A stretch of DNA of 64,000 nucleotides, from NCBI GenBank assembly GCA_003252395.1, contig QKEL01000009.1, positions 186,001 through 250,000 on the forward strand, in the 5' to 3' direction. Shown one piece after another: positions 16,643-27,327 of the stretch. The translations under genes and the position numbers were made by a program. The notes below the pieces were generated by a model. The model was not told where the DNA came from. It saw only the letters and a list, made by a program, of their open reading frames with translations, and ran no database searches. Position 1 is the stretch's first letter, and each line of letters begins with the position of its first letter. The stretch is from Spirochaetales bacterium. GTDB lineage: Bacteria > Spirochaetota > Spirochaetia > Treponematales > Treponemataceae.

Positions 16643-19240
16643 ATGAACCTCGAAACGTGCACCATTAAAACCCGCGAGGCGATTCAGGAAGCGACCTCCA
16701 TCGCCCAGCGGGAAGACCACCCTCAGGTAGAAACCGATCACCTTCTCATCGCCTTGCTTGAGCAGGAAGGCGGCATCGTTCCCCCCTTGGTCGAACGGAT
16801 CGGCGTAGCGGCCGAAGCCCTCGCGGATTCCGCGCGGGAACGGCTTAACCGAAAGCCGAAAGTCCACGGGGAATCGGCGCAGCTTTACTTTTCCCCCACC
16901 GCGGGCAAGGTTCTCGCCCGGGCGGAAAAGGAAGCGGGCGACCTTCACGACGAGTACACCTCCACGGAACACGTGCTGTTGGCCCTCTCGGGCGCCGAAG
17001 ACGACGCCGGCAACGATCTGAGAAAGCGCGGGATAAACCGCGACGCCATTCTCTCCGCCCTGAAGGAAGTGCGGGGCAACCAGCGCGTGACCACCGAAGA
17101 CCCCGAAGCGACCTTCCAGAGCCTTGAGAAATACTGCCGCGACCTGACCGCCCTGGCGCGGCAGGAAAAGATAGACCCGGTCATCGGGCGCGACGAGGAA
17201 ATCCGCCGCGTTATGCAGGTTTTGTCCCGCCGGACGAAAAACAATCCCGTACTGATCGGCGAGCCCGGCGTGGGAAAGACCGCCATCGTCGAGGGCCTGG
17301 CCCGGCGCATCGTTTCGGGCGACGTTCCCGACAGCCTGCGCGGCAAAAAGCTCCTGTCATTGGACCTGGGCGCCCTGGTGGCGGGCGCGAAATTCCGCGG
17401 GGAATTCGAGGAGCGGCTCAAGGCCGTCATCGCCGAAGTCCAGAAATCCGACGGGAAGATCATCCTCTTCATCGACGAGCTGCATACCCTGGTGGGCGCC
17501 GGGGCGAGCGAGGGTTCCATGGACGCCTCGAACCTATTGAAACCCGCCCTTGCCCGGGGGGAACTGCGCGCGATCGGCGCCACCACGCTGAACGAATACC
17601 GGAAATACATCGAAAAGGACGCTGCCCTCGAGCGGCGCTTCCAGCAAGTCTATTGCGCCGAGCCGACCGTGGAAGACACCATCGCGATACTCCGCGGCCT
17701 ACAGGAAAAGTACGAGGTGCACCACGGCGTGCGTATCCGCGACGACGCCCTCGTCGCCGCCGCCACCCTCTCGGACCGCTACATCACGAGCCGCTTTTTG
17801 CCGGACAAGGCCATAGACCTGGTGGACGAGGCGGCGAGCCGGCTCAAAATGGAAATCGAGAGCCAGCCGACGGAACTGGACCAGGTGGAGCGTAAAATCC
17901 TCCAGCTCAATATCGAGAAGGTGTCCCTTTCCAAGGAGAAAGACGTCGCCTCGGTGGAGCGGCTCGGCAAGCTCGAGAAGGAACTGGCCGAGCTCACCGC
18001 AAAGCGCGACGCGATGAAACTCCAGTGGGGCAACGAGAAGGGAAGGATAGACGAGTCGCGGAAGCTCAAGGAACAGCTCGAGCAGCTCCGCCTGGACGAA
18101 AATCGGTATACCCGCGACGGCGACCTTACCAAGGCGGCGGAGCTCAAATACGGTAAGATACCCGAATTGGAAAAGCGCATCGCCCAGATGGCCGAGGGCG
18201 CAACGGGCGAGGGCGGGGTTTCGTCCCGCCAGCTTTTGCGCGAGGAAGTGTCCGAGGAGGACATCGCACTGGTCGTTTCCAACTGGACGGGCATTCCCGT
18301 GGCGAAAATGCTCGCGAGCGAGATGCAGAAGTATTTGGAGCTCGAAGCGGTTCTGACCAAGCGCGTCGTGGGCCAGGAGCGGGCGGTTACCGCCGTGTCC
18401 GACGCGATACGGCGCAACAAGGCGGGCCTGTCCGACGTGAACCGCCCCCTGGGGTCTTTCTTGTGCGTGGGGCCCACGGGCGTGGGCAAGACCGAACTGG
18501 CCCGGACCCTCGCCGATTTCCTCTTTAACGACGAAAAGGCCCTCACCCGGATCGATATGAGCGAGTATATGGAAAAGCATTCCGTGAGCCGGCTGATCGG
18601 GGCGCCCCCGGGGTACGTGGGCTATGAGGAAGGCGGCCAGCTGACCGAGGCCGTACGCCGACGCCCCTACAGCGTGGTGCTCTTCGACGAGATAGAGAAG
18701 GCGCATCCCGACGTATTCAACGTCTTTCTCCAGATTCTGGACGACGGCAGGCTGACCGACGGGCAGGGCAGGGCGATCGACTTCCGGAACGCCATTATCA
18801 TCATGACGAGCAATCTCGGATCGGACCTGATATTGAACGCCGATTCCGCCGAGGAAATCGAATCGCGGATTCGCGAAGTGCTGAAGGCCAATTTCCGCCC
18901 CGAGCTCCTGAACCGAATCGACGAGGTGCTCACCTTCGGGCGGCTCGGTATGGAGCAAATTCTCGCCATCGAGGACATTCAGCTCGCGTCGGTGGCCAAG
19001 CGCCTAGCCGGCAGAAGGCTCACCCTGGAGCTTACGCCCGGGGCGAAGAAATACATCGCCGATATCGGGTACGATCCCGTGTACGGCGCCCGGCCGCTCA
19101 AGCGGGCGATCCAGAGCGAGCTCGAGAATCCCCTCGCCAAGGCGGTCCTTTCCGGAAAGATTCCCGACGGCTCCCGGATAGTCTGCGATCACGCGCAGGG
19201 GGCAGCGGGCTTAAGCTTTAAGGTGGCGAAATCGGCTTAA
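16643..19240 (+). CDS. clpB: Disaggregase chaperone ClpB
   Basis: A full-length 865-residue Hsp100 protein. The Clp N domain (1-145) contains [15 protein letters not shown]. The first AAA domain has Walker A GEPGVGKT near 207. A coiled-coil middle domain spans about 410-525 (the ClpB mark, absent in ClpA). The second AAA domain has GPTGVGKT near 611 and [11 protein letters not shown]. ClpB works with DnaK to rescue aggregated proteins. No ribosome site precedes the ATG; instead a TATATT box ends 6 nt upstream, suggesting a leaderless mRNA. Confidence 0.97.
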   Translation: MNLETCTIKTREAIQEATSIAQREDHPQVETDHLLIALLEQEGGIVPPLVERIGVAAEALADSARERLNRKPKVHGESAQLYFSPTAGKVLARAEKEAGDLHDEYTSTEHVLLALSGAEDDAGNDLRKRGINRDAILSALKEVRGNQRVTTEDPEATFQSLEKYCRDLTALARQEKIDPVIGRDEEIRRVMQVLSRRTKNNPVLIGEPGVGKTAIVEGLARRIVSGDVPDSLRGKKLLSLDLGALVAGAKFRGEFEERLKAVIAEVQKSDGKIILFIDELHTLVGAGASEGSMDASNLLKPALARGELRAIGATTLNEYRKYIEKDAALERRFQQVYCAEPTVEDTIAILRGLQEKYEVHHGVRIRDDALVAAATLSDRYITSRFLPDKAIDLVDEAASRLKMEIESQPTELDQVERKILQLNIEKVSLSKEKDVASVERLGKLEKELAELTAKRDAMKLQWGNEKGRIDESRKLKEQLEQLRLDENRYTRDGDLTKAAELKYGKIPELEKRIAQMAEGATGEGGVSSRQLLREEVSEEDIALVVSNWTGIPVAKMLASEMQKYLELEAVLTKRVVGQERAVTAVSDAIRRNKAGLSDVNRPLGSFLCVGPTGVGKTELARTLADFLFNDEKALTRIDMSEYMEKHSVSRLIGAPPGYVGYEEGGQLTEAVRRRPYSVVLFDEIEKAHPDVFNVFLQILDDGRLTDGQGRAIDFRNAIIIMTSNLGSDLILNADSAEEIESRIREVLKANFRPELLNRIDEVLTFGRLGMEQILAIEDIQLASVAKRLAGRRLTLELTPGAKKYIADIGYDPVYGARPLKRAIQSELENPLAKAVLSGKIPDGSRIVCDHAQGAAGLSFKVAKSA

Positions 19241-19302
19241 GGCGGCCTACCCGGCGCCGATCTTTGAACGCCCCTTTTAAACCTAAAAGCGGCGACTTAT
19301 GC

Positions 19303-19308
19303 TATACT
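19303..19308 (+). promoter_or_regulatory. -10 box of the thymidine-kinase-like gene
   Basis: TATACT ends 8 nt before the ATG at 19317. No convincing -35 is seen at 17 bp. It argues against the in-frame upstream ATG at 19299, which would lie before the transcription start. Confidence 0.4.
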
Positions 19309-19316
19309 GGGCCGGT

Positions 19317-20471
19317 ATGGAGCATCATACCGGCACCCTTTATAAAAGTTTGGGGTTTCCCTCGGTGCGCGTGCACGAGGCGAATACCCACTTCGATTTC
19401 ATCGAACCGTCCAGAACCATTCTCGTCATCGGCCCCATGGGGTCGGGAAAAACCGAGTTTTCCGCCCGGGTGTGGCGAGACGCGGCGGTGGCCCGGCGGA
19501 AGGGCCTTTCCATCGCGTGGCTGACCAGCGGCGGCGGGACCCAAAAGGAATTGTTCGAGCCCGAAAGCGGGGTGGGGACGGCGGACCGCCGAAATACCTT
19601 TTTCGCCCGCTACTCCCTGGATAAAAGCCGCTTCGCCGACTATCCTGACGACGCGCTCGCGTATCGGGGCGGGTACGAGCGCTGCGGCAGGCATATCGCC
19701 ACCATTTCCAATTCCTTCGACCTGGAAGAGGCGATCCGCTCCAATCCCCATATCGGTACCTGGATCGTGGACGAGGCGGCCTTTTACGACGAACGGCTCG
19801 CGTACCTCGTAAAGCGCGAGTCCGAGCAGCGCGGGCTCGTGTTCATCCTGCCCACCCTTTTGCTCAATTTCCGGGGAGAGGTATTTAACGCCACGGCGCG
19901 CCTTCTCATGGAAACTTCCACGGATATCTATCCCCTGGCGGCCTACTGCGAACACCAGGAATGCCTGGAGAACGCGCACAATACCTACCGGTATTACGTG
20001 GTGGACGGGACCGAATGCCCGGCGCTGTACTTTGACCCGCTTATCATCGTGGGCGGCGACCGGGACAAAAACGATCCCCTTGAGCCAAATTACTGTACCC
20101 GGTGCGACGCGCACCACTATCTTCCGGGGAAGGAGTATACCTATTTTACCCTGAAACCCCTGGGGCAACGGGCAAGCGTGGGGGAACTCGCCCCGCTGGA
20201 AACTGAACTGCGCGCCATTTCGACCGATTTGGAGAAGTCCGAGCTGTACCGGTCACTGAAGGCGAAGCATTTCGATACGGCGAATCCTTCCCATGCGCAC
20301 ATGAACGCGCTGAAGGTTCCCTGCATCGCGGAGCGAATCGTGGTGTACCTTTTCGCGGAGCAAAACCTCCTGTCCGCCGAGCAAACCAGGGGGCTCGTGG
20401 AACGGCTCGGCTTGAACCGCGAATACCTTTTCCGCCGCTTGCGGGACAATAAACGGCCGCTGGAGATTTAA
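19317..20471 (+). CDS. Thymidine-kinase-like P-loop protein, enlarged
   Basis: Type II thymidine kinase features: the P-loop GPMGSGKTEF at about residues 39-48, VDEAAFYD near 151 (the family usually has DEAQF), a lasso-like segment, and cysteines CEHQEC near 205 and CTRC near 262 that could form the zinc ribbon. At 384 residues it is about twice the usual 190; extra sequence lies around 60-120 and at the C terminus (270-384), the latter ending in a helical region. It may phosphorylate thymidine for salvage, but the altered DEAQ motif and size make another nucleoside or a non-kinase role possible. It stands alone. Confidence 0.72.
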   Translation: MEHHTGTLYKSLGFPSVRVHEANTHFDFIEPSRTILVIGPMGSGKTEFSARVWRDAAVARRKGLSIAWLTSGGGTQKELFEPESGVGTADRRNTFFARYSLDKSRFADYPDDALAYRGGYERCGRHIATISNSFDLEEAIRSNPHIGTWIVDEAAFYDERLAYLVKRESEQRGLVFILPTLLLNFRGEVFNATARLLMETSTDIYPLAAYCEHQECLENAHNTYRYYVVDGTECPALYFDPLIIVGGDRDKNDPLEPNYCTRCDAHHYLPGKEYTYFTLKPLGQRASVGELAPLETELRAISTDLEKSELYRSLKAKHFDTANPSHAHMNALKVPCIAERIVVYLFAEQNLLSAEQTRGLVERLGLNREYLFRRLRDNKRPLEI

Positions 20472-20481
20472 GTTCCGGAAG

Positions 20482-20510
20482 TTTATGCAACTTTTGCGGT
20501 TTTTTATGCA
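20482..20510 (+). repeat. Direct repeats TTTATGCA, 21 bp apart
   Basis: TTTATGCA occurs at 20482-20489 and 20503-20510, on the same face of the helix, just upstream of the arg leader promoter. A T-run between them could also serve as a weak terminator for the preceding gene. The spacing suits a dimeric or hexameric regulator. Confidence 0.45.
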
Positions 20511-20528
20511 TTTTATCCCGTCTTTCTC

Positions 20529-20557
20529 TTGACCTGTCGTATTGAAAGAACTAGTAT
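20529..20557 (+). promoter_or_regulatory. Promoter of the arg leader and operon
   Basis: TTGACC (20529-20534), 17 bp, TAGTAT (20552-20557). Transcription should start near 20564, about 22 nt before the leader peptide ATG. Confidence 0.7.
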
Positions 20558-20574
20558 GGAATAAATTCTTTCAA
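20542..20574. promoter_or_regulatory. Inverted repeat across the arg promoter, candidate operator
   Basis: TTGAAAGAA (20542-20550) and TTCTTTCAA (20566-20574) form a perfect 9-bp inverted repeat flanking the -10 box, with 15 bp between the arms. Binding here would block RNA polymerase. It does not fit the consensus ARG box well (GAAT-4-ATTC), although GAAT-AA-ATTC occurs inside. Confidence 0.5.
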
Positions 20575-20585
20575 GGAGAAGCGCG

Positions 20586-20672
20586 ATGACCATGCTCGTA
20601 TGGAATAAAAACGTCAGCATCATTCAATCCCCCCTGTCCCTTCTCCCTTCCCTCCGTCGCCGTAGGGCGTAA
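20586..20672 (+). CDS. Putative arginine leader peptide, 28 residues
   Basis: A strong AAGGAG ribosome site (20573-20578) stands 7 nt before this ATG. The frame runs 28 codons and ends L-R-R-R-R-A-stop, with Arg codons CGT CGC CGT AGG in a row at 20655-20666. It lies 120 bp upstream of argC in the same transcript. Leader peptides with runs of the regulated amino acid's codons are the hallmark of ribosome-mediated attenuation. A G-poor, C-rich tract (20628-20655) precedes the Arg codons and a long hairpin follows. The peptide itself probably has no other role. Proof would need expression data. Confidence 0.55.
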   Translation: MTMLVWNKNVSIIQSPLSLLPSLRRRRA

Positions 20673-20692
20673 CCAATCCTTTTCCAATCGCC

Positions 20693-20721
20693 CCGTTGCC
20701 CGGCGTTCGGCCTGGGAACGG
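20693..20721 (+). promoter_or_regulatory. Long hairpin in the arg leader
   Basis: A 12-bp helix with two mismatches and a 5-nt loop; the arms are CCGTTGCCCGGC and GCCTGGGAACGG. It starts 20 nt after the leader peptide stop and has no T-run, so it is not an intrinsic terminator. It may pause polymerase or pair alternatively when ribosomes stall on the Arg codons. Confidence 0.5.
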
Positions 20722-20762
20722 CACAACCCCCACGCGGGTAATCAAATCGTACCATTTTAAGC

Positions 20763-20768
20763 TATAGT
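20763..20768 (+). promoter_or_regulatory. Possible internal -10 box before argC
   Basis: TATAGT lies 24 bp before the argC ATG without a recognisable -35. It could give a low constitutive level of arg mRNA that escapes the leader. Confidence 0.25.
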
Positions 20769-20792
20769 ATTTTAAAGACACTGGAGATCAGT

Positions 20793-21842
20793 ATGATAAA
20801 GGCCGGTATTATCGGCGCGACGGGCTATGTCGGGGTCGAACTCGTCAGGTTCCTGCTCGCGCATCCCCATGTATCCGCCCTTGCCCTCAGCTCGGTGAGT
20901 TTCGAGGGGCAGAACATCGCGGATATTTATCCGAACCTTCGGGGGCAACTCCGGGGGAAAACCGACGGAATCCTCGGCGACGCCGAGACGGCGGTTGAAA
21001 AATCAGACGTGGTTTTTACGGCCCTGCCCCATGGCATCGCGGAGGAATGGGCGGCGAAATGCCTCGCGAAGGGCAAGAAACTCATCGATCTATCGGCGGA
21101 CTTCCGCTTTGACGACGACGAGGCAACCTTCAAGGCCTGGTACGGCAAGGACTGGTCCCATCCGGAAACCCATGCCGCCTCGGTCTACGGGCTGCCGGAA
21201 ATGAACCGCGAGGCGATCGCGAAGGCCTCGGTGATCGGGAATCCCGGTTGCTACGTGACCGCCGCGACCTTAGGCTTAATGCCCGCGCTGGAAGCCGGCG
21301 TTGTCGACCCGCTCATGCTCATCGTGGACGCGAAAAGCGGCATAACGGGCACCGGCAGGAACCCGAGCGCCACGAACAATTTCTCCGAGTCCGGCGAATC
21401 GTTCATGCCCTACGGGGTCGGCAAGCACCGGCACCAGCCCGAGATCGCGCGGAACCTGGGAAAGGCGGCGGGCGGCGCGGTGAACGTGGTGTTCACCCCC
21501 CATCTCCTGCCCATGAGCCGGGGCATTATCGCGACCTCCTACGCGAAGCTCCTCAAGGGCGCCACGGCCGAGGACATGCACGCGCTTTACGAACGGCGCT
21601 ACGCGGGAGAACCCTTCGTTCGGGTTTTGCCCCTCGGCACGGTCGCGAATACCAGAAACGTCCGCGGTTCGAATTATTGCGATATTTCGGTTCACGTGGT
21701 CGCCGACGGCACGGTTTTAGAAATCGTTTCCGCCCTGGACAACATGGTGAAGGGCGCGGCCGGACAGGCCGTCCAAAACATGAACGTCGCGTTCGGTTTT
21801 GAGGAAACCGCCGGCATCGACCTGATCCCGGCCGCTTTCTGA
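20793..21842 (+). CDS. argC: N-acetyl-gamma-glutamyl-phosphate reductase
   Basis: A 349-residue enzyme that reduces N-acetylglutamyl phosphate to the semialdehyde with NADPH, the third step of arginine synthesis. The N-terminal Rossmann motif is GATGYVGVELVR, and the catalytic Cys sits in GNPGCYVT near residue 153. The substrate-binding KHRHQPEI segment follows. It is first in the arg operon after a long leader, with ribosome site CTGGAG. Length is normal. Confidence 0.97.
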   Translation: MIKAGIIGATGYVGVELVRFLLAHPHVSALALSSVSFEGQNIADIYPNLRGQLRGKTDGILGDAETAVEKSDVVFTALPHGIAEEWAAKCLAKGKKLIDLSADFRFDDDEATFKAWYGKDWSHPETHAASVYGLPEMNREAIAKASVIGNPGCYVTAATLGLMPALEAGVVDPLMLIVDAKSGITGTGRNPSATNNFSESGESFMPYGVGKHRHQPEIARNLGKAAGGAVNVVFTPHLLPMSRGIIATSYAKLLKGATAEDMHALYERRYAGEPFVRVLPLGTVANTRNVRGSNYCDISVHVVADGTVLEIVSALDNMVKGAAGQAVQNMNVAFGFEETAGIDLIPAAF

Positions 21843-21876
21843 GGCGCGGATCCCCTTTAATTAAGGAAGGAAAAAC

Positions 21877-23115
21877 ATGACTTTTATCGATGGGGGCGTG
21901 TGCGCCCCGAAAGGCTTTACGGCGAACGGCGTTCTGTGCGGCATTAAAAAGGGCCGGACCAAGAACGATATCGCTGCCATCGTTTCCGAGACTCCCTGCG
22001 CGGCCGCCGGGGTATTCACGAAAAACCTCGTGAAGGCGGAACCGGTCAAGCTGACCATGAAAAACCTCGCCGACGGCAAGGCCCAGGCCGTTATCGCCAA
22101 CGCGGGAAACGCCAACGCCTGCACCGGCGACGAGGGCTACGAGAACGCGAAAAAGACCGCCGCCTTCGCCTGCGCCGCCCTGGCCGCCGCCGGGAAATCC
22201 GTGCCCCAGGACGACGTGCTCGTCTGCTCCACCGGGGTGATCGGTCAGCAGATCAATATCGCGGCCATTGAAGCGGGCATGCCGGCCCTGATTAAGGGAC
22301 TCTCCGGCTCGGGCGCGGGCAACGTGGCGGCCCGCGAGGCCATCATGACCACCGACACGAAGCATAAAGAGGCGGCGATCCAGGTCGATATCGGCGGAAA
22401 GACCGTAACGCTGGGTACCATGGCCAAGGGTTCCGGGATGATCCACATCAATATGGGCACCATGCTCGGCTTTATCACCACGGACTGCGCCATTTCAGCC
22501 GCCATGCTCGACGCGGCCCTCAGGGAGAGCATCGAGGTTACCTACAATTGCGTGTCGGTCGACGGCGATACCAGCACCAACGATACCCTGCTCGCGCTCG
22601 CGAACGGGCTCGCGGGAAACCCGGAAATAACCGCGAAGGGGAAGGATTACGACGCCTTCCTCGCGGCGCTCAACGCGCTGAACGTCGCCATGGCGCGCAA
22701 AATCGCCGCGGACGGCGAGGGAGCCGAGCACCTGATCGAATGCCAGGTCACCGGCGCCAAGGACGACCTGACCGCGCGGAACCTCGCGAAGTCGGTCATC
22801 TCCTCGAGCCTCGTGAAGGCGGCCTTTTTCGGAAAGGACGCGAACTGGGGGCGGATTCTCTGCGCTATGGGCTATTCCGGAGAGACCTTCGGCCAGGCCG
22901 GGACGAGCGTTTCCTTCCGGAGCGCCGCGGGCGAGATCGAGGTGTTTCACCAGGGCGTGCCGTTGGTGTTCGACGAGGATAAGGCGAAAAAGGTTCTCAG
23001 CGAGGGCGAGGTGGCCATATTGGCCAAACTTTCCGACGGCAAGGGCTCCGGCACGGCATGGGGCTGCGACCTAACCTACGATTACGTGAAAATCAACGGA
23101 GACTACCGGACATGA
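21877..23115 (+). CDS. argJ: Glutamate N-acetyltransferase / ornithine acetyltransferase
   Basis: A 412-residue ArgJ, which transfers the acetyl group from N-acetylornithine to glutamate and so recycles it. ArgJ cleaves itself before a conserved Thr. Here the site reads [16 protein letters not shown], with Gly-Thr in place of the common Ala-Thr, and Thr is kept as nucleophile. No separate argA or argE is in the window. The ribosome site AAGGAAGG is 6 nt before the ATG. The stop overlaps the argB start (ATGA). Confidence 0.96.
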   Translation: MTFIDGGVCAPKGFTANGVLCGIKKGRTKNDIAAIVSETPCAAAGVFTKNLVKAEPVKLTMKNLADGKAQAVIANAGNANACTGDEGYENAKKTAAFACAALAAAGKSVPQDDVLVCSTGVIGQQINIAAIEAGMPALIKGLSGSGAGNVAAREAIMTTDTKHKEAAIQVDIGGKTVTLGTMAKGSGMIHINMGTMLGFITTDCAISAAMLDAALRESIEVTYNCVSVDGDTSTNDTLLALANGLAGNPEITAKGKDYDAFLAALNALNVAMARKIAADGEGAEHLIECQVTGAKDDLTARNLAKSVISSSLVKAAFFGKDANWGRILCAMGYSGETFGQAGTSVSFRSAAGEIEVFHQGVPLVFDEDKAKKVLSEGEVAILAKLSDGKGSGTAWGCDLTYDYVKINGDYRT

Positions 23116-23996
23116 AAGACTTAATCGACAATAAGACCTGGGCCGAGGTGCTCGTTCAGGCCCTTCCGTACTTCAAGGAATTCGCGGGCCATACCGTGGT
23201 GGTCAAATACGGCGGCAACGCCATGCTCAACGAGGACCTCAAGGCCGCGGTCATGCAGGATATCGTTTTGCTCAACACGATCGGCGTGCGGACGGTGCTC
23301 GTCCACGGCGGCGGTCCCGAGATCAACGGCATGCTCGAGCGGGTCGGCAAGGAATCGAAGTTCGTCAACGGCCTGCGCTATACCGACGCAGAGACCATGG
23401 AAATCGTCCAGATGGTCCTTACCGGCAAGCTCAATAAGGATATCGTCGGCATGATTCTCCAGGCGGGAGGGCCAGCCATCGGCGTGAGCGGCGTGGATTC
23501 GGGCCTCCTGAGGGCGAAAAAGATCGACAAGGACGGGGTAGACCTCGGCCTCGTGGGCGAGGTGACCAAGGTGAATCCCGGCATCCTCGTCTCCATGCTC
23601 GATCAGGGCTATATCCCCGTGGTTTCCACCGTGGCCGTGGGCGAGCAAGGCGACATGAACCGCTATAACATCAACGCAGACACGGCTGCCGCCCAGATCG
23701 CGGTCGCGCTGAAGGCCGTGAAATTCGTCCAGCTCACCAACGTTCCCGGCGTGCTTCGCGACGTGAACGACCCGACGAGCCTGATCAAGCGGATCAAGCG
23801 GGACGAGATCGCGGGCCTTATCGGTTCGGGCGTCATCTCCTCCGGCATGATACCGAAGATCGAGTGCTGCCTGACCGCCCTCGACGGCGGCGTGCCCCGC
23901 ACCCATATCATCGACGGCCGGGTGCCCCACGCGCTCCTGATCGAGATGTTCTCCGACCGCGGGGTGGGCACCATGCTCACCGAAAAGGAGGTGTAA
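23112..23996 (+). CDS. argB: Acetylglutamate kinase
   Basis: A 294-residue amino-acid kinase that phosphorylates N-acetylglutamate, usually the arginine-feedback step. The ATG at 23112 overlaps the argJ stop; the in-frame upstream start lies inside argJ. Motifs are [21 protein letters not shown] and the ATP-site [12 protein letters not shown]. The N-terminal helix ([20 protein letters not shown]) is of the length seen in arginine-sensitive hexameric NAGKs, so feedback inhibition is plausible. Confidence 0.97.
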   Translation: MKDLIDNKTWAEVLVQALPYFKEFAGHTVVVKYGGNAMLNEDLKAAVMQDIVLLNTIGVRTVLVHGGGPEINGMLERVGKESKFVNGLRYTDAETMEIVQMVLTGKLNKDIVGMILQAGGPAIGVSGVDSGLLRAKKIDKDGVDLGLVGEVTKVNPGILVSMLDQGYIPVVSTVAVGEQGDMNRYNINADTAAAQIAVALKAVKFVQLTNVPGVLRDVNDPTSLIKRIKRDEIAGLIGSGVISSGMIPKIECCLTALDGGVPRTHIIDGRVPHALLIEMFSDRGVGTMLTEKEV

Positions 23997-23997
23997 G

Positions 23998-25173
23998 ATG
24001 CCGGGAAATATCGTCAATAATCTGGGAAGCCTGCCCGTCGCTTTCGCGTCCGGCAAGGGAAGCGTGCTCACGGACGTAAACGGCAAGGAGTACGTGGATT
24101 TCGTGAGCGGGATCGGGGTGAACTGCCTCGGCCACGGGCACCCGGCCCTGGTCAAGGCCATCGCCGAGCAGGCCGCGCGGCAGATTCACGTTTCGAACTA
24201 CTATAATTCCGACAAAGGGCTCGCTTTTTCCAAAGCCCTTCTCGAAAAGACCGGCATGGACCGGGTTTTCTTCGGAAACTCCGGGGCCGAGGCGAACGAG
24301 GCGGCGATAAAGATCGCCCGCAAATTCGGCTTCGCCTCCGACGCGGCCGCCGGGAATAAAGAGGGAACGAGAAAGGTTATCGTGACCCTCTTTAAGTCCT
24401 TCCACGGCCGGACGGTGACCACCCTCGCGGCCACGGGGCAGGACAAATTCCATAACCCCGCGTTCGCGCCCTATCCGGCCGGCTTCAGGCACATTCCGGC
24501 CAACGACTACGCGGCCCTCGAAGGCGCCTTCGACGATACCGTGTGCGCCTTCATGATGGAATGCGTGCAGGGGGAGGGCGGGGTAAACCTGGTCGACGCC
24601 GCGTGGGCAAATGCCGCCGCCGCCGCCGCTCGGAAGGCCGGGGCCCTGGTCATAGCCGACGAGGTGCAGACCGGAGTCGGCCGAACCGGCGCCTACCTCG
24701 CGAGCGACGCGTTGGGCCTGGAGCCCGACGTGGTGACCCTGGCCAAGGGCATCGCCGGGGGCGTGCCCATGGGAGCCTGCCTCGCGCGGGGCAAGGCCGC
24801 GGATATCCTCGTCGCCGGGGACCATCAGTCCACCTTCGGGGGAAACCCCTTGGCCTGCGCCGCGGGCCTCGCGGTGTTGGACGTGGTGGGAAAGGCGGAA
24901 TTCCTCGCGAAGGTCGCCGAGAAAGGCGACTATATCCGGGCAAAGATCGCCGCCTGGAAGCTGCCCGCCATCAAGGAGATTCGGGGGAAGGGGCTCATGA
25001 TCGGCCTCGATATCACGCGAGCCGCCGCCCCCGTCCAGCTTGCCTGCCTCGAGTCCGGCCTGTGCGTTTCAACCGCCGGCGCCGAGATTCTCCGCTTCCT
25101 TCCGCCGCTCACCATAACGATGGAAGAAATTGATAGAGGCCTCGATATTCTGTACACTGTCCTGAACAAATAA
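23998..25173 (+). CDS. argD: Acetylornithine aminotransferase
   Basis: A 391-residue PLP enzyme of class III that makes N-acetylornithine from the semialdehyde and glutamate. The GNSGAEANEAAIK and ADEVQTGVGRTG motifs and the PLP lysine in VTLAKGIAGGVPMGA are present. The ATG lies 1 bp after the argB stop, with its ribosome site AAGGAGGTG inside the argB end. Related aminotransferases (succinyl-DAP or ornithine) are hard to separate by sequence, but the operon fixes the role. Confidence 0.95.
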   Translation: MPGNIVNNLGSLPVAFASGKGSVLTDVNGKEYVDFVSGIGVNCLGHGHPALVKAIAEQAARQIHVSNYYNSDKGLAFSKALLEKTGMDRVFFGNSGAEANEAAIKIARKFGFASDAAAGNKEGTRKVIVTLFKSFHGRTVTTLAATGQDKFHNPAFAPYPAGFRHIPANDYAALEGAFDDTVCAFMMECVQGEGGVNLVDAAWANAAAAAARKAGALVIADEVQTGVGRTGAYLASDALGLEPDVVTLAKGIAGGVPMGACLARGKAADILVAGDHQSTFGGNPLACAAGLAVLDVVGKAEFLAKVAEKGDYIRAKIAAWKLPAIKEIRGKGLMIGLDITRAAAPVQLACLESGLCVSTAGAEILRFLPPLTITMEEIDRGLDILYTVLNK

Positions 25174-25223
25174 AACGCGAGCCGGCCTTCAACGAAACCC
25201 GGCGAAAATAGAGGAGAATCGAC

Positions 25224-26480
<1,257 letters not shown>

Positions 26481-26493
26481 GGGGATCCCCGGC

Positions 26494-27327
26494 ATGAACA
26501 ACGTGCGCACTTTTTTGGTCGGAATCGTCCTCGGTATCGCGAACGTTATCCCCGGCGTGTCCGGGGGAACGATGGCGGTGGTGTTCGGCGTATACGACCG
26601 GCTCATCGCCGCGATAACGCTCAACGTGAAAAAGATCCTCAAGGACCTTCCCTTCCTTCTCCTTCTGGGCGCGGGTCTCGTGACCGGGATAATCCTGTTT
26701 TCCCATATCGTCACCTGGCTTTTCGGCCGGTGGCCGTATCAAACCAACTACTTCTTCCTGGGTATTATTTTGGGAAGCGTTCCGTTCATCCACGTTCGGG
26801 CGAAGGGCAAAGGCTTTACGCCGGGTTCGTGGGTGGCCATCGCCGCGGGAATCGCGGTGATGGTTGCGATGTACTTCCTTGATTCGGGACAGGAAAGCGG
26901 GGCCGTTGCGGTTACCCAGGCGAGCCCGGCGTTAGTCGCCTGGCTCGTCGCCATGGGTTTCATCGCCGCCGTCACCATGATTATCCCCGGCATTTCCGGT
27001 TCCTTCGTGCTCCTGATACTCGGCGCCTACCAAACCATCGTTCAGGCGGTCTCTGACCTGAATATCCCCCTCCTCGCGCCGGTCGCGGCGGGCGTTATCG
27101 CGGGCTTGCTTCTGGGCGCCCAACTGGTGCGTTTCCTGCTTGGCCGCTTTCACGGCCTCACCTACGCGGCGATATACGGACTGGTGATCGGTTCCCTGCT
27201 CCCGGTGTTTCCGGGCATGCCCGCGGGCGCTCTTGCCCTGACCGGCTCGGTCCTCGCGCTGGCGGCGGGCACCGCCCTTTCCTGGTTTTTCTCGCGTACC
27301 GATAAAGCCGAGGGGGCTGCCGGATGA
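26494..27327 (+). CDS. DUF368 membrane protein, PopT-type undecaprenyl phosphate transporter
   Basis: A 277-residue polytopic membrane protein with about eight helices. The DUF368 signatures occur twice: GIANVIPGVSGGTMAVV at the N terminus and MIIPGISGSFVLLILGAYQTIV in the middle, an internal duplication. Members of this family have been shown to recycle undecaprenyl phosphate across the cytoplasmic membrane for wall synthesis. Its place inside the arg operon, 13 bp after argG, has no obvious metabolic reason. Confidence 0.9.
   Translation: MNNVRTFLVGIVLGIANVIPGVSGGTMAVVFGVYDRLIAAITLNVKKILKDLPFLLLLGAGLVTGIILFSHIVTWLFGRWPYQTNYFFLGIILGSVPFIHVRAKGKGFTPGSWVAIAAGIAVMVAMYFLDSGQESGAVAVTQASPALVAWLVAMGFIAAVTMIIPGISGSFVLLILGAYQTIVQAVSDLNIPLLAPVAAGVIAGLLLGAQLVRFLLGRFHGLTYAAIYGLVIGSLLPVFPGMPAGALALTGSVLALAAGTALSWFFSRTDKAEGAAG

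Noticed and set aside
17699..18958. Long minus-strand open frame of 419 codons opposite clpB
   Set aside because: It mirrors a certain gene in GC-rich DNA, has low-complexity His/Gly/Val composition and no ribosome site. The same applies to long frames opposite smc (5930-7117) and the M16 gene (14910-16085).
20551..20575. ArgR-type ARG box at the arg promoter
   Set aside because: GAAT and ATTC half-sites are present but spaced by 2 instead of 4 bp, and flanking bases do not fit. The 9-bp inverted repeat is the better signal.
20693..20721. Arg-leader hairpin as an intrinsic terminator
   Set aside because: The stem is long enough, but no T-run follows, so it is kept only as a regulatory structure.
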